A DNA stretch of 40,506 nucleotides, from positions 1 through 40,506 of the forward strand of contig NZ_JANDBD010000009.1 of assembly GCF_024320865.1 (NCBI RefSeq), given 5' to 3'. Below the pieces are notes generated by a model. The model was not told the DNA's origin. It ran no database searches and saw only the letters and a list, made by a program, of their open reading frames with translations. Below are positions 22,212-31,296 of the stretch, in pieces; the first letter of the stretch is position 1, and each line of letters starts with the position of its first letter. The translations under genes were made by a program, and so were the position numbers. The stretch comes from Mycolicibacterium arenosum. GTDB taxonomy: Bacteria; Actinomycetota; Actinomycetes; Mycobacteriales; Mycobacteriaceae.

Positions 22212-22661
22212 GTGGACACCCGCACTCAGCTCGCGGCCGAGCTGTTCGGCACCGTGGGCCGGTTCCGCCGCCAGGTCAAGCGCACTGCTGGTCCGGCCAT
22301 TGACACCGGCCTGCCGGAGTCGCACGCCGAACTGTTGCGCCTGATCGGCCGTCAACCGGGCATCTCGGTGCGTCAGGCCGCCGACGAACTCGGCCTGGCC
22401 GCCAACACCGCGTCCACCCTGGTCTCCCGACTGTCGGCCGACGGACTGCTGATGCGCACCGTCGACCCCGACGACCGCCGCGTCGGCAGGCTGCAACTGA
22501 CGGAGTCGGCGCAGCGCCTCGCCGACGAGTCCAGGGCCGCGCGGCGCGCCGCGCTCAACGCGGCGCTCGACCGGCTCGACGCGGACCAACTGGATCGCCT
22601 CGCCGGCGGGCTCGAGGTGTTGACCGAAGTGACTCGGCTGTTACGAGAGGAGAATTCGTGA
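22212..22661 (+). CDS. MarR-family regulator of an ABC exporter
   Basis: A 149-residue winged-helix regulator with the MarR signature: LLRLIGRQPGISVRQAADELGLAANTASTLVSRLSADGLLMRTVDPDDRRVGRLQLTE covers the recognition helix and the wing with DPDDRR. The GTG at 22212 follows the perfect inverted repeat at 22181-22201. The stop overlaps the ATPase start (GTGA), so regulator and exporter form one operon and probably respond to the exported compound. The ligand is unknown. Confidence 0.88.
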   Translation: MDTRTQLAAELFGTVGRFRRQVKRTAGPAIDTGLPESHAELLRLIGRQPGISVRQAADELGLAANTASTLVSRLSADGLLMRTVDPDDRRVGRLQLTESAQRLADESRAARRAALNAALDRLDADQLDRLAGGLEVLTEVTRLLREENS

Positions 22662-23476
22662 TCGACGCCATCGAGTGCCGCAACCTGTCGCACCGCTACG
22701 GCGATTTCACCGCCGTCGACGACCTGACGCTCACCGTCGCGGCGGGCGAAACCGTCGGCCTCCTCGGGCCCAACGGCGCCGGAAAGACGACGGTGGTGAA
22801 GGTCCTGACGACGCTCACGCCGCCGCAGAGCGGCGACGTCCGGATCTTCGGCATGGACAGCCGTCGCGAGACGATGGACATCCGCCACAACATCGGCTAT
22901 GTGCCGCAACAGCTTTCCATCGAGGCGGCGCTGACCGGCAGGCAGAACGTAGACCTGTTCGCGCGTCTGTACGACGTGCCGCGGCGGCGGCGCCGGGCCA
23001 GGGTCGACGAGGCGCTGGAGGCCATGCAGTTGCTCGACGTCGCCGACGCGCTCGCGGGGACGTACTCCGGCGGGATGGTGCGCCGACTGGAACTGGCCCA
23101 GGCGCTGGTGAACCGGCCGTCGCTGCTGATCCTCGACGAGCCCACCGTCGGTCTCGATCCGATCGCACGCGACAGCGTGTGGACCAGGGTCGCCGACATG
23201 CAGGCCGAGTACGGCATGACCGTACTGCTCACCACGCACTACATGGAGGAGGCCGACGCGCTGTGTGACCGCGTCGCGCTCATGCACCACGGGGTGCTCC
23301 AAACGGTGGGCAGCCCAACCGATCTCAAGGCGGAGCTGGCCACGGAGCAGGCTCCGGAACCGACGCTGGAGGACGTGTTCCGACACCACGCCGGGTCCGA
23401 CCTCGCCGAGGACAGCACGCGCCGCGGGCTGAAGGAGATCCGATCCAGTCGAAGGGTGGCACGCCGTGCCGGTTGA
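22658..23476 (+). CDS. ABC-2 exporter ATP-binding protein (DrrA-like)
   Basis: A 272-residue ATPase of the daunorubicin-resistance (DrrA) type. Walker A is GPNGAGKTT (37-45), signature YSGGM (136-140), Walker B LLILDEP (156-162), with the D-loop VGLDP and switch His in TTHYMEE. It powers export together with the permease at 23466, which it overlaps by 11 bases. A C-terminal extension after the ATPase core (AEDSTRRGLKEIRSSRRVARRAG) is basic and may be linker sequence. The exported substrate is unknown; drugs or lipids are usual for this class. Confidence 0.92.
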   Translation: MIDAIECRNLSHRYGDFTAVDDLTLTVAAGETVGLLGPNGAGKTTVVKVLTTLTPPQSGDVRIFGMDSRRETMDIRHNIGYVPQQLSIEAALTGRQNVDLFARLYDVPRRRRRARVDEALEAMQLLDVADALAGTYSGGMVRRLELAQALVNRPSLLILDEPTVGLDPIARDSVWTRVADMQAEYGMTVLLTTHYMEEADALCDRVALMHHGVLQTVGSPTDLKAELATEQAPEPTLEDVFRHHAGSDLAEDSTRRGLKEIRSSRRVARRAG

Positions 23477-24284
23477 CGTGATCACCCCGACCCTGGTCCG
23501 GGCTCCGCGCGGGGTCCGTCGAGTCGGTGGACTGCTGCGCCGCATGGGCGCGTTCGGCCTCGTCGAACTTCAGAAGCTCGCCCACGATCGCAGTGAGCTG
23601 CTCACCCGCATGGTGCAACCGGCGCTGTGGCTGCTGATCTTCGGCACGACGTTCTCCCGGCTGGGCGTCATCGACACCGGCGGGGTGCCCTATCTCGCGT
23701 TCCTCGCGCCGGGGATCATCGCGCAGTCCGCGCTGTTCATCTCGATCTTCTACGGCATCCAGATCGTGTGGGATCGCGACGCGGGCATCCTGGCCAAGCT
23801 GATGGTCACCCCCGCGCCCGCGGCGGCGCTGATCACCGGCAAGTCGTTCGCTGCGGGTGTGCGGTCGGTCGCCCAGGTGGTCGGCGTGCTCGCGATCGCG
23901 TACCTGATGGGCATCGGCCTGACCGTCAACCCGCTGCGGATCCTGGCCGCGATGGTCATCGTCGTCCTCGGAGCCGCGTTCTTCGCCTGTCTGTCAATGA
24001 CTCTGGCCGGGCTGGTGCGCAACCGCGACAGGCTGATGGGCATCGGGCAGGCCATCACCATGCCCCTGTTCTTCGCCTCCAACGCGCTGTACCCGGTCGA
24101 CGTCATGCCGGAGTGGCTGCGCTGGCTGTCCGCGGTCAACCCGCTGTCCTATGAGGTGAACGCGCTGCGGGCACTGCTGCTGGGTACGCCGGGCAACACC
24201 CTGCTCGACGTCGGCGTACTCCTGGTCGCCGCCGTCCTCGGAGTCTTCACCGCGTCGTCGCTGCTGCGCCGCCTCGTCAGGTAG
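23466..24284 (+). CDS. ABC-2 type exporter permease (DrrB-like)
   Basis: A 272-residue ABC-2 permease with an N-terminal cytosolic helix (GAFGLVELQKLAHDRSELLTRM) and six hydrophobic segments. It has the characteristic ABC-2 pattern MPLFFASNALYPVDVMPEWLRWLSAVNPLSYEVNALR near the C-terminus. It pairs with the DrrA-like ATPase. The start at GTG 23466 is inside the ATPase gene and gives an 11-base overlap. It overlaps the convergent GT39 gene by 8 bases at the 3' end. Confidence 0.9.
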   Translation: MPVDVITPTLVRAPRGVRRVGGLLRRMGAFGLVELQKLAHDRSELLTRMVQPALWLLIFGTTFSRLGVIDTGGVPYLAFLAPGIIAQSALFISIFYGIQIVWDRDAGILAKLMVTPAPAAALITGKSFAAGVRSVAQVVGVLAIAYLMGIGLTVNPLRILAAMVIVVLGAAFFACLSMTLAGLVRNRDRLMGIGQAITMPLFFASNALYPVDVMPEWLRWLSAVNPLSYEVNALRALLLGTPGNTLLDVGVLLVAAVLGVFTASSLLRRLVR

Positions 24285-26169
24285 CGCTCAGCGGCGTCGA
24301 CAGGTCGTACACGGTGGCCTTGCCGACGTGTCGCGCCGGGAAGGTCGCCGCCACCCACCGCGCGATGTCGGCGTGGGTGCGGCCGTTCCATCCCGGCTCG
24401 TGCCCGGACTGGACGCTGCTCACGTAATAGCCGACCCGGTGCGCGGCGACATCGGACTGGAACTGCTGGAGCGTCGGTGTCGGGTCGGTCCCGGTGAAGC
24501 CGCCGATCGCCATCACCGATGTGCCGGTGGCCAATTCGAGGCTCGCCGCATTCGCCGACCGATCGATCGCGGCCGACCACTCGGTGGTGGTGCCCTCGAG
24601 CACGGCGTCGAGTTCGGGGCTCTCGACGCTGAGGTTCCACAGCCCGTGGGTCTCGTGCCCGGCCAGCACCGGCCCCACCGAGGGCCCGCCGCCGCGGTGC
24701 GCGACGTCGACGGTGGCCAGGGAGTACGCCGCGGGGCCGGCCAGCACGCCGGCCACCGCCAGTCCGAGCACCGCCCCGGCGGTCCTGCCCCGCAGCGCCC
24801 GGCCGCTGAGCACCAGCAGGGCCGCGGCGACGACCGTCACCGCCGGAATCGCCCAGCGCAGTTCGGGCAGCCAGTGCGCGTTGCGGCTGAGAATCCACCA
24901 GCCGAACACGCCGGTCGACGCGACCACTGCTGCGAATGCGGCTCGGTACCAAACGGATTCGCGATGCGCCCACAGCTCGTGCCCGCCGAGCGCGACGAGC
25001 GCCGCGATCGGCGGGGCGATCGACAGGCTGTAGTACGGGTGCACCATGCCGTGCATCAGCGTCAGCACGAGTGCGTCGACCACCAGCCACCCACCGAAGA
25101 GCACGGCGCCCGCCCTGGCCGGGTCGGTCCGCGGCGCCCGGCCCCGCGCCAGCACCACCAGCACCGCGGCGACCAGCGCCGTCGGCAGCAGCCAGCCGAT
25201 CTCGTAGCCGAACTCCCCGGACACCAGGCGCAGGAACGTCGGCGTCGGCGACCCGAGCATCTTCGACGGGAAGGGGTTCGCCTGCACATCGAGCGCACCG
25301 GGATGGTTGTGCCCGAGCACGCGCGCGAACCCGTTGTAGCCCAGCACCAGGTTCATGAAGTTGTCGTCCGTCGACCCGGCGAGATAGGGCCGCGCCGAGG
25401 CCGGCCACAGCAGTGTCAGCACCACGAACCAGCCCGCGGACGCGACGAACGCGGCCGCGCTACCCGCCAGGTGAAGCCACCGGCGCCGCATCGACACGGG
25501 TGCGGCCAGTAGGTACGCGGCCGCGAGTGCGGGGGCAACCATGACGCCCTCGAGCATCTTGGCCAGGAACGCCAGTCCGACCGCTCCGCCTGCCAGCGCC
25601 ATCCACCGCCCGCCGTGGGACTGCAGCGCCCGGACCGTGCAGTACGCGGCGGCGGTCATCAGCAGCACCATCGCGGCGTCGGGGTTGTTGAAGCGGAACA
25701 TCAGCACCGCGACCGGTGTGAGGGCCAGTGCCGCGCCTGCGAGCAGGCCGGCCCAGCGCCCACCGAGGCGGGCCACCGCCGCGTACAGCAGCGCCACCGC
25801 GCCGACCGCCATCACCGCCTCCGGCACCAGCATGCTCGCGCTGCTGAAGCCGAAGAGCCTGCCGGACAGCCCCATCACCCACTGCGAGAGCGGCGGCTTG
25901 TCCACCGTGATGAAGTTCTGTGCGTCGAGCGACCCGAACAGCAACGCCTTCCAGCTCCGCGAACCGGCCTGGGCGGCCGCGGCGTAGAACTGGTTGCCCA
26001 TGCCGTTGATCGTGATGTTCCAGAGGTAGAGCACCGCCGTCGCGAACAGCAGAACCACCAGGTAGGCGGGACGCCACCGACTTCCGGCGCCCGCGTCCGG
26101 CGGCACGGCGAGCGGCGCCGTCGGCGGCGGCTGATCCTCGATGTCCCGCGTTCCCAGAGGCGTCGTCAC
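24277..26169 (-). CDS. GT39/ArnT-like membrane glycosyltransferase (YkcB-type)
   Basis: A polytopic GT-C fold enzyme of 630 residues that uses a polyprenyl-phosphate sugar outside the cytoplasmic membrane. N-terminal membrane segments (AYLVVLLFATAVLYLWNI) are followed by NGMGNQFYAAAAQAGSRSWKA and SLDAQNFITVDKPPLSQW, the DKPP block typical of the YkcA/YkcB branch of ArnT/PMT-like transferases. A C-terminal soluble domain of about 150 residues lies outside the membrane (DVAAHRVGYYVSSVQSG). The first acidic catalytic loop of ArnT (DE) is replaced by GN, as is usual in this branch. I chose the GTG at 26169; longer frames have no homology. Acceptor unknown; mannose/arabinose-type cell-envelope glycans are likely. 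Confidence 0.85.
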   Translation of the reverse strand: MTTPLGTRDIEDQPPPTAPLAVPPDAGAGSRWRPAYLVVLLFATAVLYLWNITINGMGNQFYAAAAQAGSRSWKALLFGSLDAQNFITVDKPPLSQWVMGLSGRLFGFSSASMLVPEAVMAVGAVALLYAAVARLGGRWAGLLAGAALALTPVAVLMFRFNNPDAAMVLLMTAAAYCTVRALQSHGGRWMALAGGAVGLAFLAKMLEGVMVAPALAAAYLLAAPVSMRRRWLHLAGSAAAFVASAGWFVVLTLLWPASARPYLAGSTDDNFMNLVLGYNGFARVLGHNHPGALDVQANPFPSKMLGSPTPTFLRLVSGEFGYEIGWLLPTALVAAVLVVLARGRAPRTDPARAGAVLFGGWLVVDALVLTLMHGMVHPYYSLSIAPPIAALVALGGHELWAHRESVWYRAAFAAVVASTGVFGWWILSRNAHWLPELRWAIPAVTVVAAALLVLSGRALRGRTAGAVLGLAVAGVLAGPAAYSLATVDVAHRGGGPSVGPVLAGHETHGLWNLSVESPELDAVLEGTTTEWSAAIDRSANAASLELATGTSVMAIGGFTGTDPTPTLQQFQSDVAAHRVGYYVSSVQSGHEPGWNGRTHADIARWVAATFPARHVGKATVYDLSTPLSAT

Positions 26170-26377
26170 ACCGACAAGTGAGGCATCGCGACATTGTGGC
26201 AACCTGTGAACCGGCCGCGAGGCTGCTTCGAGTCCGGCTCCGCACCCATCGCCCGGTAACGCCGGGGCGGGTCCACGACGACATGCAGGTGACTCGCGAT
26301 TCGGCCTTCTTGCAGCGACTTTGCTAGTTTCAAGACTGTCGAAGCCCGCGAACTGGACTCCGAAGATCGGGGAAGTA

Positions 26378-27478
26378 GTGCCGAATATCGTCAAGATCAG
26401 CAAGGTTGCGGCCGTCATCGCCGCCGTCGCCGTCGTCTCGGCCACGGCCGTGCACGTGCTCACTCCGACGTCGTCGACGCCGCCGACGCGCTCGATCCCG
26501 GTGCAGGAGGCCGCCGCGATCAACACGTCGTCCGCCACGATCGGCTTCGCCGACTCCGACCTCTGGGGGATGTCGCCGGCTGATGTGAACCGCACCCTCG
26601 ACCTGATGACCGCCACCGGTGTGCGGACGGTGCGCGTGATGATGCCGTGGGCGGGCATGGAGCCCAACCCCGGTCAGTACGACTGGGGCAAGGTCGACTT
26701 GATCGTGGACGCCGCGAACGCCCGCGGCATGTCGGTGCTCGGCACGCTGGTGTCGTCACCGGGCTGGGCGGTCGAGCCCGGTCTCCTGCCCGTGTCGAGC
26801 CCACCCGCCTCCGCCGCCACGTACGGCGACTTCGCCGGTGCCGCCGCCGCGCACTACCGCGGCCGGGTTGCGGCGTACGAGATCTGGAACGAGCCCAACG
26901 CCGTCATGTCCTGGTCCTCGGGGCCGCAGGGACCCGAGCCCGCGCGCTACGCCGAGATGCTCAAGGCCGCGTATCCGAAGATCAAGGGCGCTGATCCGTC
27001 GGCCCTCGTCATCGGCGGGGTCGTCGGCGCCGTCGTGCAGTTCTTCGCGCTGACGATGGACCCGGTGACGTTCGTCGAGCAGATGTACGCGGCGGGGGCC
27101 AAGGGCTCGCTGGACGCGGTCTCGTTCCACCCGTACCTCTACAACAACGAGTTCTCCCAGGGCCGCGGCACCCCGAACACGCCCTTCAGCCAGGCTGAGG
27201 CGATCCACGGGGTGATGGCGAACTACGGCGACGGCGGCAAGAAGGTGTGGGCCACCGAGTACGGTCAGCCCACCTCCGCATCCGACGAGGCCACCCAGGC
27301 CGCCTACCTCACCGACTTCCTGACCACCTGGCGCACGCTGCCCTTCGCGGGACCGGCGTACATCTACACCACCCGCGACCGCAACACCGGAAGCGGTGCG
27401 GACGTCGACACCCTCGGCGTGTACCGCTCGGACTGGACCCCGAAGCCCGCGCAGGCGGCGGTCGCAGCGCTCACGTAA
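26378..27478 (+). CDS. Secreted GH5/GH39-like glycoside hydrolase (possibly GlfH1/Rv3096-type)
   Basis: A 366-residue exported hydrolase with an N-terminal signal anchor (KVAAVIAAVAVVSATAVHVL) and a TIM-barrel of clan GH-A. The acid/base is Glu172 in YEIWNEPN and the nucleophile Glu294 in WATEYGQP. SFHPYLYNN and RVMMPWAGMEPNPGQYDW are further GH-A features. It could be a galactofuranosidase like Rv3096 (GlfH1, GH5_13), which would fit a cell-wall galactan role, but this is recollection rather than a search. Start at the GTG at 26378; an in-frame start at 26321 adds unsupported residues. It is divergent from the membrane glycosyltransferase across 208 bases; I see no confident promoter there. 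Confidence 0.8.
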   Translation: MPNIVKISKVAAVIAAVAVVSATAVHVLTPTSSTPPTRSIPVQEAAAINTSSATIGFADSDLWGMSPADVNRTLDLMTATGVRTVRVMMPWAGMEPNPGQYDWGKVDLIVDAANARGMSVLGTLVSSPGWAVEPGLLPVSSPPASAATYGDFAGAAAAHYRGRVAAYEIWNEPNAVMSWSSGPQGPEPARYAEMLKAAYPKIKGADPSALVIGGVVGAVVQFFALTMDPVTFVEQMYAAGAKGSLDAVSFHPYLYNNEFSQGRGTPNTPFSQAEAIHGVMANYGDGGKKVWATEYGQPTSASDEATQAAYLTDFLTTWRTLPFAGPAYIYTTRDRNTGSGADVDTLGVYRSDWTPKPAQAAVAALT

Positions 27479-27485
27479 GGCGGGC

Positions 27486-28727
27486 CTACCGCACCAGCCG
27501 TTCGATCGAGGCGAGCGGGATCGGCAGCCACGACGGTCGATAGCGGGCTTCGTACCCGGCCTCGTAGACGGCCTTGTCCAGCTCGTAGGCGGCGAGCACG
27601 TCGGCCTCGTCGCGTGGATCGGCTCCTGCCACCGCCGCGTAGCCCGCGCAGAACGCCGAGGTGTTGGCCTCGACCCACTCGCGACCGCCTCCGCCGCCGG
27701 ACAGCTGCCGCTGATGTGCCGCGTAGTCGAAGGACCGGAGCATTCCCGCGACGTCGCGCAGCGGTGAATCGGGAGCGCGACGTTCGCTCAGCGGTTGGCC
27801 GGGCTCGCCTTCGAAGTCGATCACCAGCCACGTCTCGGGCGTGCGCAACACCTGACCGAGGTGCAGGTCGCCGTGCACCCGCTGCACCACGACGCGGTCC
27901 TCGGCGAGCTTGCGGTAACGCTCCTCGATCGGCGCCGCGTACGGCTCGAGGGCGGGCACGGCGGCCGCGACCGATCGCAGCCGGGCGGTGAGCACGTCGG
28001 CGGGGAACGGTTCGGGGGCCTGCCCCAGCGCCTCGGCGAGCGTCGCGTGCACTGACGCGACGGCCTCACCGAGCGCCCGCGCCTCGGCCGCGAAGTCGGT
28101 GCCCGCGTCGGTCGTCGCCATCTCCCACCCCTCGGTGGAACCGCCCGCGAATTCGGTGACCATGCCCAGCGCGTAGGGCTCGCCGTCGATCTCGGTGCCG
28201 TACGAGCCGAGCAGCTTGGCGACGTGCGGGTTGTTCGCACGTGCCAGCTCACGGTTCAGTTCGATGTCCGGGTTGATCCCCGGCGTCGCTCGGCGGAATA
28301 CCTTGAAGATGGCCCGATCGTCGAAGACGACGCTGGTGTTGCTCTGCTCGGCGCCGATCACCCGCGGGGCGGCCGTCACGGGCAGGGAGGCGCCCGGCTC
28401 GCGTTCGAAGCGCAGCTGGTCGACCACCGCCGAGCGGTCGACGAGCGCGAGGAGGTGCTGCGTCGCGGTCGGGTCGAACAGCGCGTCATGCGCGACGTGT
28501 GCACCGTCCACGCCGATGACGTGCGCGTCGGTGCCGGTCGACGCCCAGCCGATCAGCACCTGGTACCGATCGGTGGTGGCGTCGGCGTAGTTGGCGTCGA
28601 GCAGCACCAGGTCCACGTCGCCGGTCAGCGGTACCGACAGGGTGGTGTGCACGCCGGTCAGCACGCGGCCGCGGCCCGCGTACCACCGCTGTCGCGTCAA
28701 CCATTCGGAGTAGTCGAGGGAAGCCAT
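27486..28727 (-). CDS. mak: Maltokinase (Pep2/Mak)
   Basis: Phosphorylates maltose to maltose-1-phosphate, the donor for GlgE-dependent alpha-glucan synthesis. The 413-residue protein begins with the WLTRQRWYAGRGR cap region. It has an aminoglycoside-kinase-like core with VHGDLHLGQVL (His285, Asp287, Gln292) and WLVIDFEGEP (Asp304), the catalytic and metal-binding residues. The M. tuberculosis counterpart Rv0127 lies directly after treS; here treS is not next to it, and the upstream neighbour is an unrelated small gene. The two steps from trehalose must therefore be encoded apart. It starts at an ATG in good context and has 66 bases before the next gene. Confidence 0.93.
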   Translation of the reverse strand: MASLDYSEWLTRQRWYAGRGRVLTGVHTTLSVPLTGDVDLVLLDANYADATTDRYQVLIGWASTGTDAHVIGVDGAHVAHDALFDPTATQHLLALVDRSAVVDQLRFEREPGASLPVTAAPRVIGAEQSNTSVVFDDRAIFKVFRRATPGINPDIELNRELARANNPHVAKLLGSYGTEIDGEPYALGMVTEFAGGSTEGWEMATTDAGTDFAAEARALGEAVASVHATLAEALGQAPEPFPADVLTARLRSVAAAVPALEPYAAPIEERYRKLAEDRVVVQRVHGDLHLGQVLRTPETWLVIDFEGEPGQPLSERRAPDSPLRDVAGMLRSFDYAAHQRQLSGGGGGREWVEANTSAFCAGYAAVAGADPRDEADVLAAYELDKAVYEAGYEARYRPSWLPIPLASIERLVR

Positions 28728-28793
28728 CAGTTCTGGAACCTACCCAGCGCCACCCGGTTCGAATCACGCCGCCGACGGGTGCGGCGCCTCGGG

Positions 28794-29093
28794 TCAGCCG
28801 TCGATGCGCGCGTCGACGTCGGCGGTGATCCGCTCGGCGGGGATGCCCGCACACGTGCTGGCGGCCAGCACGTCATCCGCGGACTCGGCGGCGTACAGGC
28901 AGTAGAAGACCTCGTCGCTCGGCACCGACAGCGCCATCACCAGCCGCACGGCGGCCACCTCGGCAGCGCCCCGCCTCAGCCTGCCGACGACGTCGTCCAC
29001 CGTTGCGCCGGTGACCTCGGGTCGGTACCACTCCGCAAGGAAGCGACGCTCCCGACCCAGCTCCCCTCGGGCTGGGTCGGCAGCGATGAACAT
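28794..29093 (-). CDS. Small DUF4242-like ferredoxin-fold protein
   Basis: A 99-residue protein with a beta-alpha-beta pattern: RRFLAEWYRPEVTGATVDDVVGRLR, VRLVMALSVPSDEVFYCLYAAESADDVLAAS, AGIPAERITADVDARI. This resembles the DUF4242 (SCO4226-like nickel-binding) ferredoxin-like dimer family. The ATG at 29093 gives this length; the longer frame upstream is Arg-rich and non-homologous. Resemblance is by pattern only. No metal-site histidines are obvious, so nickel binding is not claimed. It lies between mak and the Pro-rich secreted gene on the same strand. Confidence 0.6.
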   Translation of the reverse strand: MFIAADPARGELGRERRFLAEWYRPEVTGATVDDVVGRLRRGAAEVAAVRLVMALSVPSDEVFYCLYAAESADDVLAASTCAGIPAERITADVDARIDG

Positions 29094-29187
29094 GCGATCG
29101 ATTCTGGTCGAGATCGGCCGACGGTGAATCGGGGGTTTCCCTGTATTTCCGGACGACACCCACAACGGAGCTGTGGAAGTCGCGAGA

Positions 29188-30342
29188 TCAGCGCACGAAG
29201 CGCACGGCCTCCTGGCGCAGGTACCTGCCCGAGTTCGCCTGGCGATAGCCGATGACGCCACCGCTGAAGGTGAGCGCCAGCAGGCCGGCGGCGCCCGGCA
29301 CGGCGACCACGGCGATCTCGCCCATCCGCGCGATGCGCAGACTCTGCGCGTAGCCCTGGCGTACGGCGGGGGTGCCCATGGGCGACGTGCCCGCCGGCGC
29401 CGCGGGCACGGGTTCGACGGCCACCGTTCCGGTGGACGCGACCGACCCGCGGAGGCCCGGCGTATGCGCGCCCGCGGACCCGCCCGCGAGCACCTCGGGT
29501 ACAGGTGACACGCCGCGCACGGGTCGGTTCGACACGCTCGGCGGCACGGCCCGCGGCACCACCACCGGCGGTGCCGCCACAATCGGAAGGTCACCGCCGG
29601 GTCCCGCCGACACCGGAGTGACGCCGCCACCGCCGCCCGGTGATCCGTCGACCTCCAGCACGGGACCTTCCTGGAAGGTGCGCAACGCCGGTGCGGGCGC
29701 CGGCTTCGGCCACGGGTCGTACGGCGCGTACGCGTCGGCGATGAGCGAGTTGAACGTCGCGAACGTCTGCTCGATAGTGGCGTAGGTGGACACGGGATCG
29801 GTCAGGTTGATCGACCACTGCATGTCGCGGGTACCGGGTACCGAGGGCACCGGCACGCTGAACGGCGCGACGAACGGAAGTCGCACCTCGGCCGTCGACC
29901 CCACCGGCTTCTTGATCACGACCGGCGCTGGAACCTCGGGTTTGGGAGGCGCCGGGGCTTCGGGCTTCTCGTCCTTGCGCGGGAGCACGCCCTCGATGGT
30001 GTCGGTCTGATCTTCAGCGTTCTTCGCTCCGGCTGCGCTATCCGGTGTCGTCGAGGTGGTGGGCACCTCGCCGGGCACGCGTCCGTTCCCGAAGACGCTC
30101 AGCGGCTTATGCAGGAAGTCACGCAGTTGCTCGGGCAGACTCCGCACCGTCGTCGGGACGGTCGGAGTCGGCGTCGTCGGGGGCTCCACGACGTTGCTAG
30201 GTTCGGTGCTTCCCGTCGGTTCGGTGGTGTTGCTCTGTTCGTCCGGGTCCGCCAGTGCGACACCAGCACCCACGCCGCCGAATGCCAGCACCGTCATGAC
30301 GGCGGCGACAGCAAGGGCACAGCGTGTTACGGGGGTCGGCAC
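29188..30342 (-). CDS. Secreted, C-terminally anchored Pro-rich protein
   Basis: A 384-residue protein of unknown function. It has a signal peptide (LAVAAVMTVLAFGGVGAGVALA, cleavage near ALA-DP), a Thr/Pro-rich linker (residues 35-70), a Lys/Pro-rich segment (PRKDEKPEAPAPPKPEVP), then one ordered-looking stretch (MQWSINLTDPVSTYATIEQTF, then NSLIADAYAPYDPW). A Gly/Pro-rich region follows and a C-terminal hydrophobic helix (IAVVAVPGAAGLLALTFSGGVIGY) with a basic end. This topology places most of it in the periplasm/cell wall, held at its C-terminus. No LPXTG motif is seen. It may be a mycobacterial envelope spacer or adhesin-like protein. Confidence 0.75.
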   Translation of the reverse strand: MPTPVTRCALAVAAVMTVLAFGGVGAGVALADPDEQSNTTEPTGSTEPSNVVEPPTTPTPTVPTTVRSLPEQLRDFLHKPLSVFGNGRVPGEVPTTSTTPDSAAGAKNAEDQTDTIEGVLPRKDEKPEAPAPPKPEVPAPVVIKKPVGSTAEVRLPFVAPFSVPVPSVPGTRDMQWSINLTDPVSTYATIEQTFATFNSLIADAYAPYDPWPKPAPAPALRTFQEGPVLEVDGSPGGGGGVTPVSAGPGGDLPIVAAPPVVVPRAVPPSVSNRPVRGVSPVPEVLAGGSAGAHTPGLRGSVASTGTVAVEPVPAAPAGTSPMGTPAVRQGYAQSLRIARMGEIAVVAVPGAAGLLALTFSGGVIGYRQANSGRYLRQEAVRFVR

Positions 30343-30462
30343 AACCCTCTCGCTTCAGCTTGTTCGGACGCAGAGTAAAGCCAAGTGTTAGCTGATTGTC
30401 GCATATCAATCACCACGTCAGTCAAAATTCGAATAGCCAGCCAGCGGGGTAGGGTTCCCTTC

Positions 30463-31263
30463 GTGGCGACCCGCGATCACGGCGACCCCGGCGATGCCCC
30501 GTCGGCCCCGCCTCCCCTCACTCCGGTAGTCGACGACACCCGGCCGTCGGCGGCTGAGGAAGCGCGGACCATCGCGGCGTCCACCAACACCGGGACGCTC
30601 GCCTCGCTGACCGCGACGGGCGATCCCTGGGCGTCGTTCATCACCTACGGCCTGCTCGGTGGTGCGCCCGTGCTGTGCGTCTCCAACCTCGCCGAGCACG
30701 GTCGCAACCTGGCGGGCGACCCGCGCGCGAGCATCGCGATCGTCGCCCCCGCTACCGAGAGCGACCCGCTGGCCAACAGCCGCATCACCCTCGCCGGCGA
30801 GGTGGAACAGCCCTCCGGCGACGAGTTGGCCGCCGCGCGCCAGGCTCACCTCGACGCCGTGCCCGCCGCCAAGTACTACGTCGACTACAGCGACTTCACC
30901 CTGTGGGTGCTTCGCGTGCAGCGTGTGCGCTGGGTGGGCGGCTACGGCCGGATGGACTCCGCGACCGCGCAGGACTACGCCGCCGCGGAGCCGGATCCGG
31001 TCAAACCCTCATCGGCGGGCGCGGTCGAGCACCTGAACGCCGACCACGCCGACGCGCTGGCCGCCATGGCACGCACGCTCGGCGGCTACCCCGACACCGT
31101 CTCGGCGCTGTGCACCGGAGCCGATCGCTACGGACTGGACCTCAAGGTGACCGCCGAACGCGGAATCGCCTATACCCGAGTGGGGTACGCCGCACCCATC
31201 GACTCATTGGGTGAATTACGCAAGGCCGCAGTCGAATTGACGCATCGCGCCCGCCAGGGCTGA
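30463..31263 (+). CDS. HugZ-like split-barrel protein with C-terminal DUF2470
   Basis: A 266-residue two-domain protein. The N-terminal PNPOx-like split barrel (about 30-175: TGTLASLTATGDPWASFITYGL, NLAGDPRASIAIVAP) is followed by DUF2470 (about 185-265: AVEHLNADHADALAAMARTLGG). This pairing occurs in heme-binding HugZ/HutZ-like proteins, so heme binding or degradation is possible; the DUF2470 HxNxDH motif is present. Start at GTG 30463 (VATRDHGDPGD). It is divergent from the Pro-rich gene across about 120 AT-richer bases and followed by the PRTase 33 bases later. Confidence 0.82.
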   Translation: MATRDHGDPGDAPSAPPPLTPVVDDTRPSAAEEARTIAASTNTGTLASLTATGDPWASFITYGLLGGAPVLCVSNLAEHGRNLAGDPRASIAIVAPATESDPLANSRITLAGEVEQPSGDELAAARQAHLDAVPAAKYYVDYSDFTLWVLRVQRVRWVGGYGRMDSATAQDYAAAEPDPVKPSSAGAVEHLNADHADALAAMARTLGGYPDTVSALCTGADRYGLDLKVTAERGIAYTRVGYAAPIDSLGELRKAAVELTHRARQG

Positions 31264-31296
31264 TACCACGACGAGACGCCCGATACGATTGCGCGC

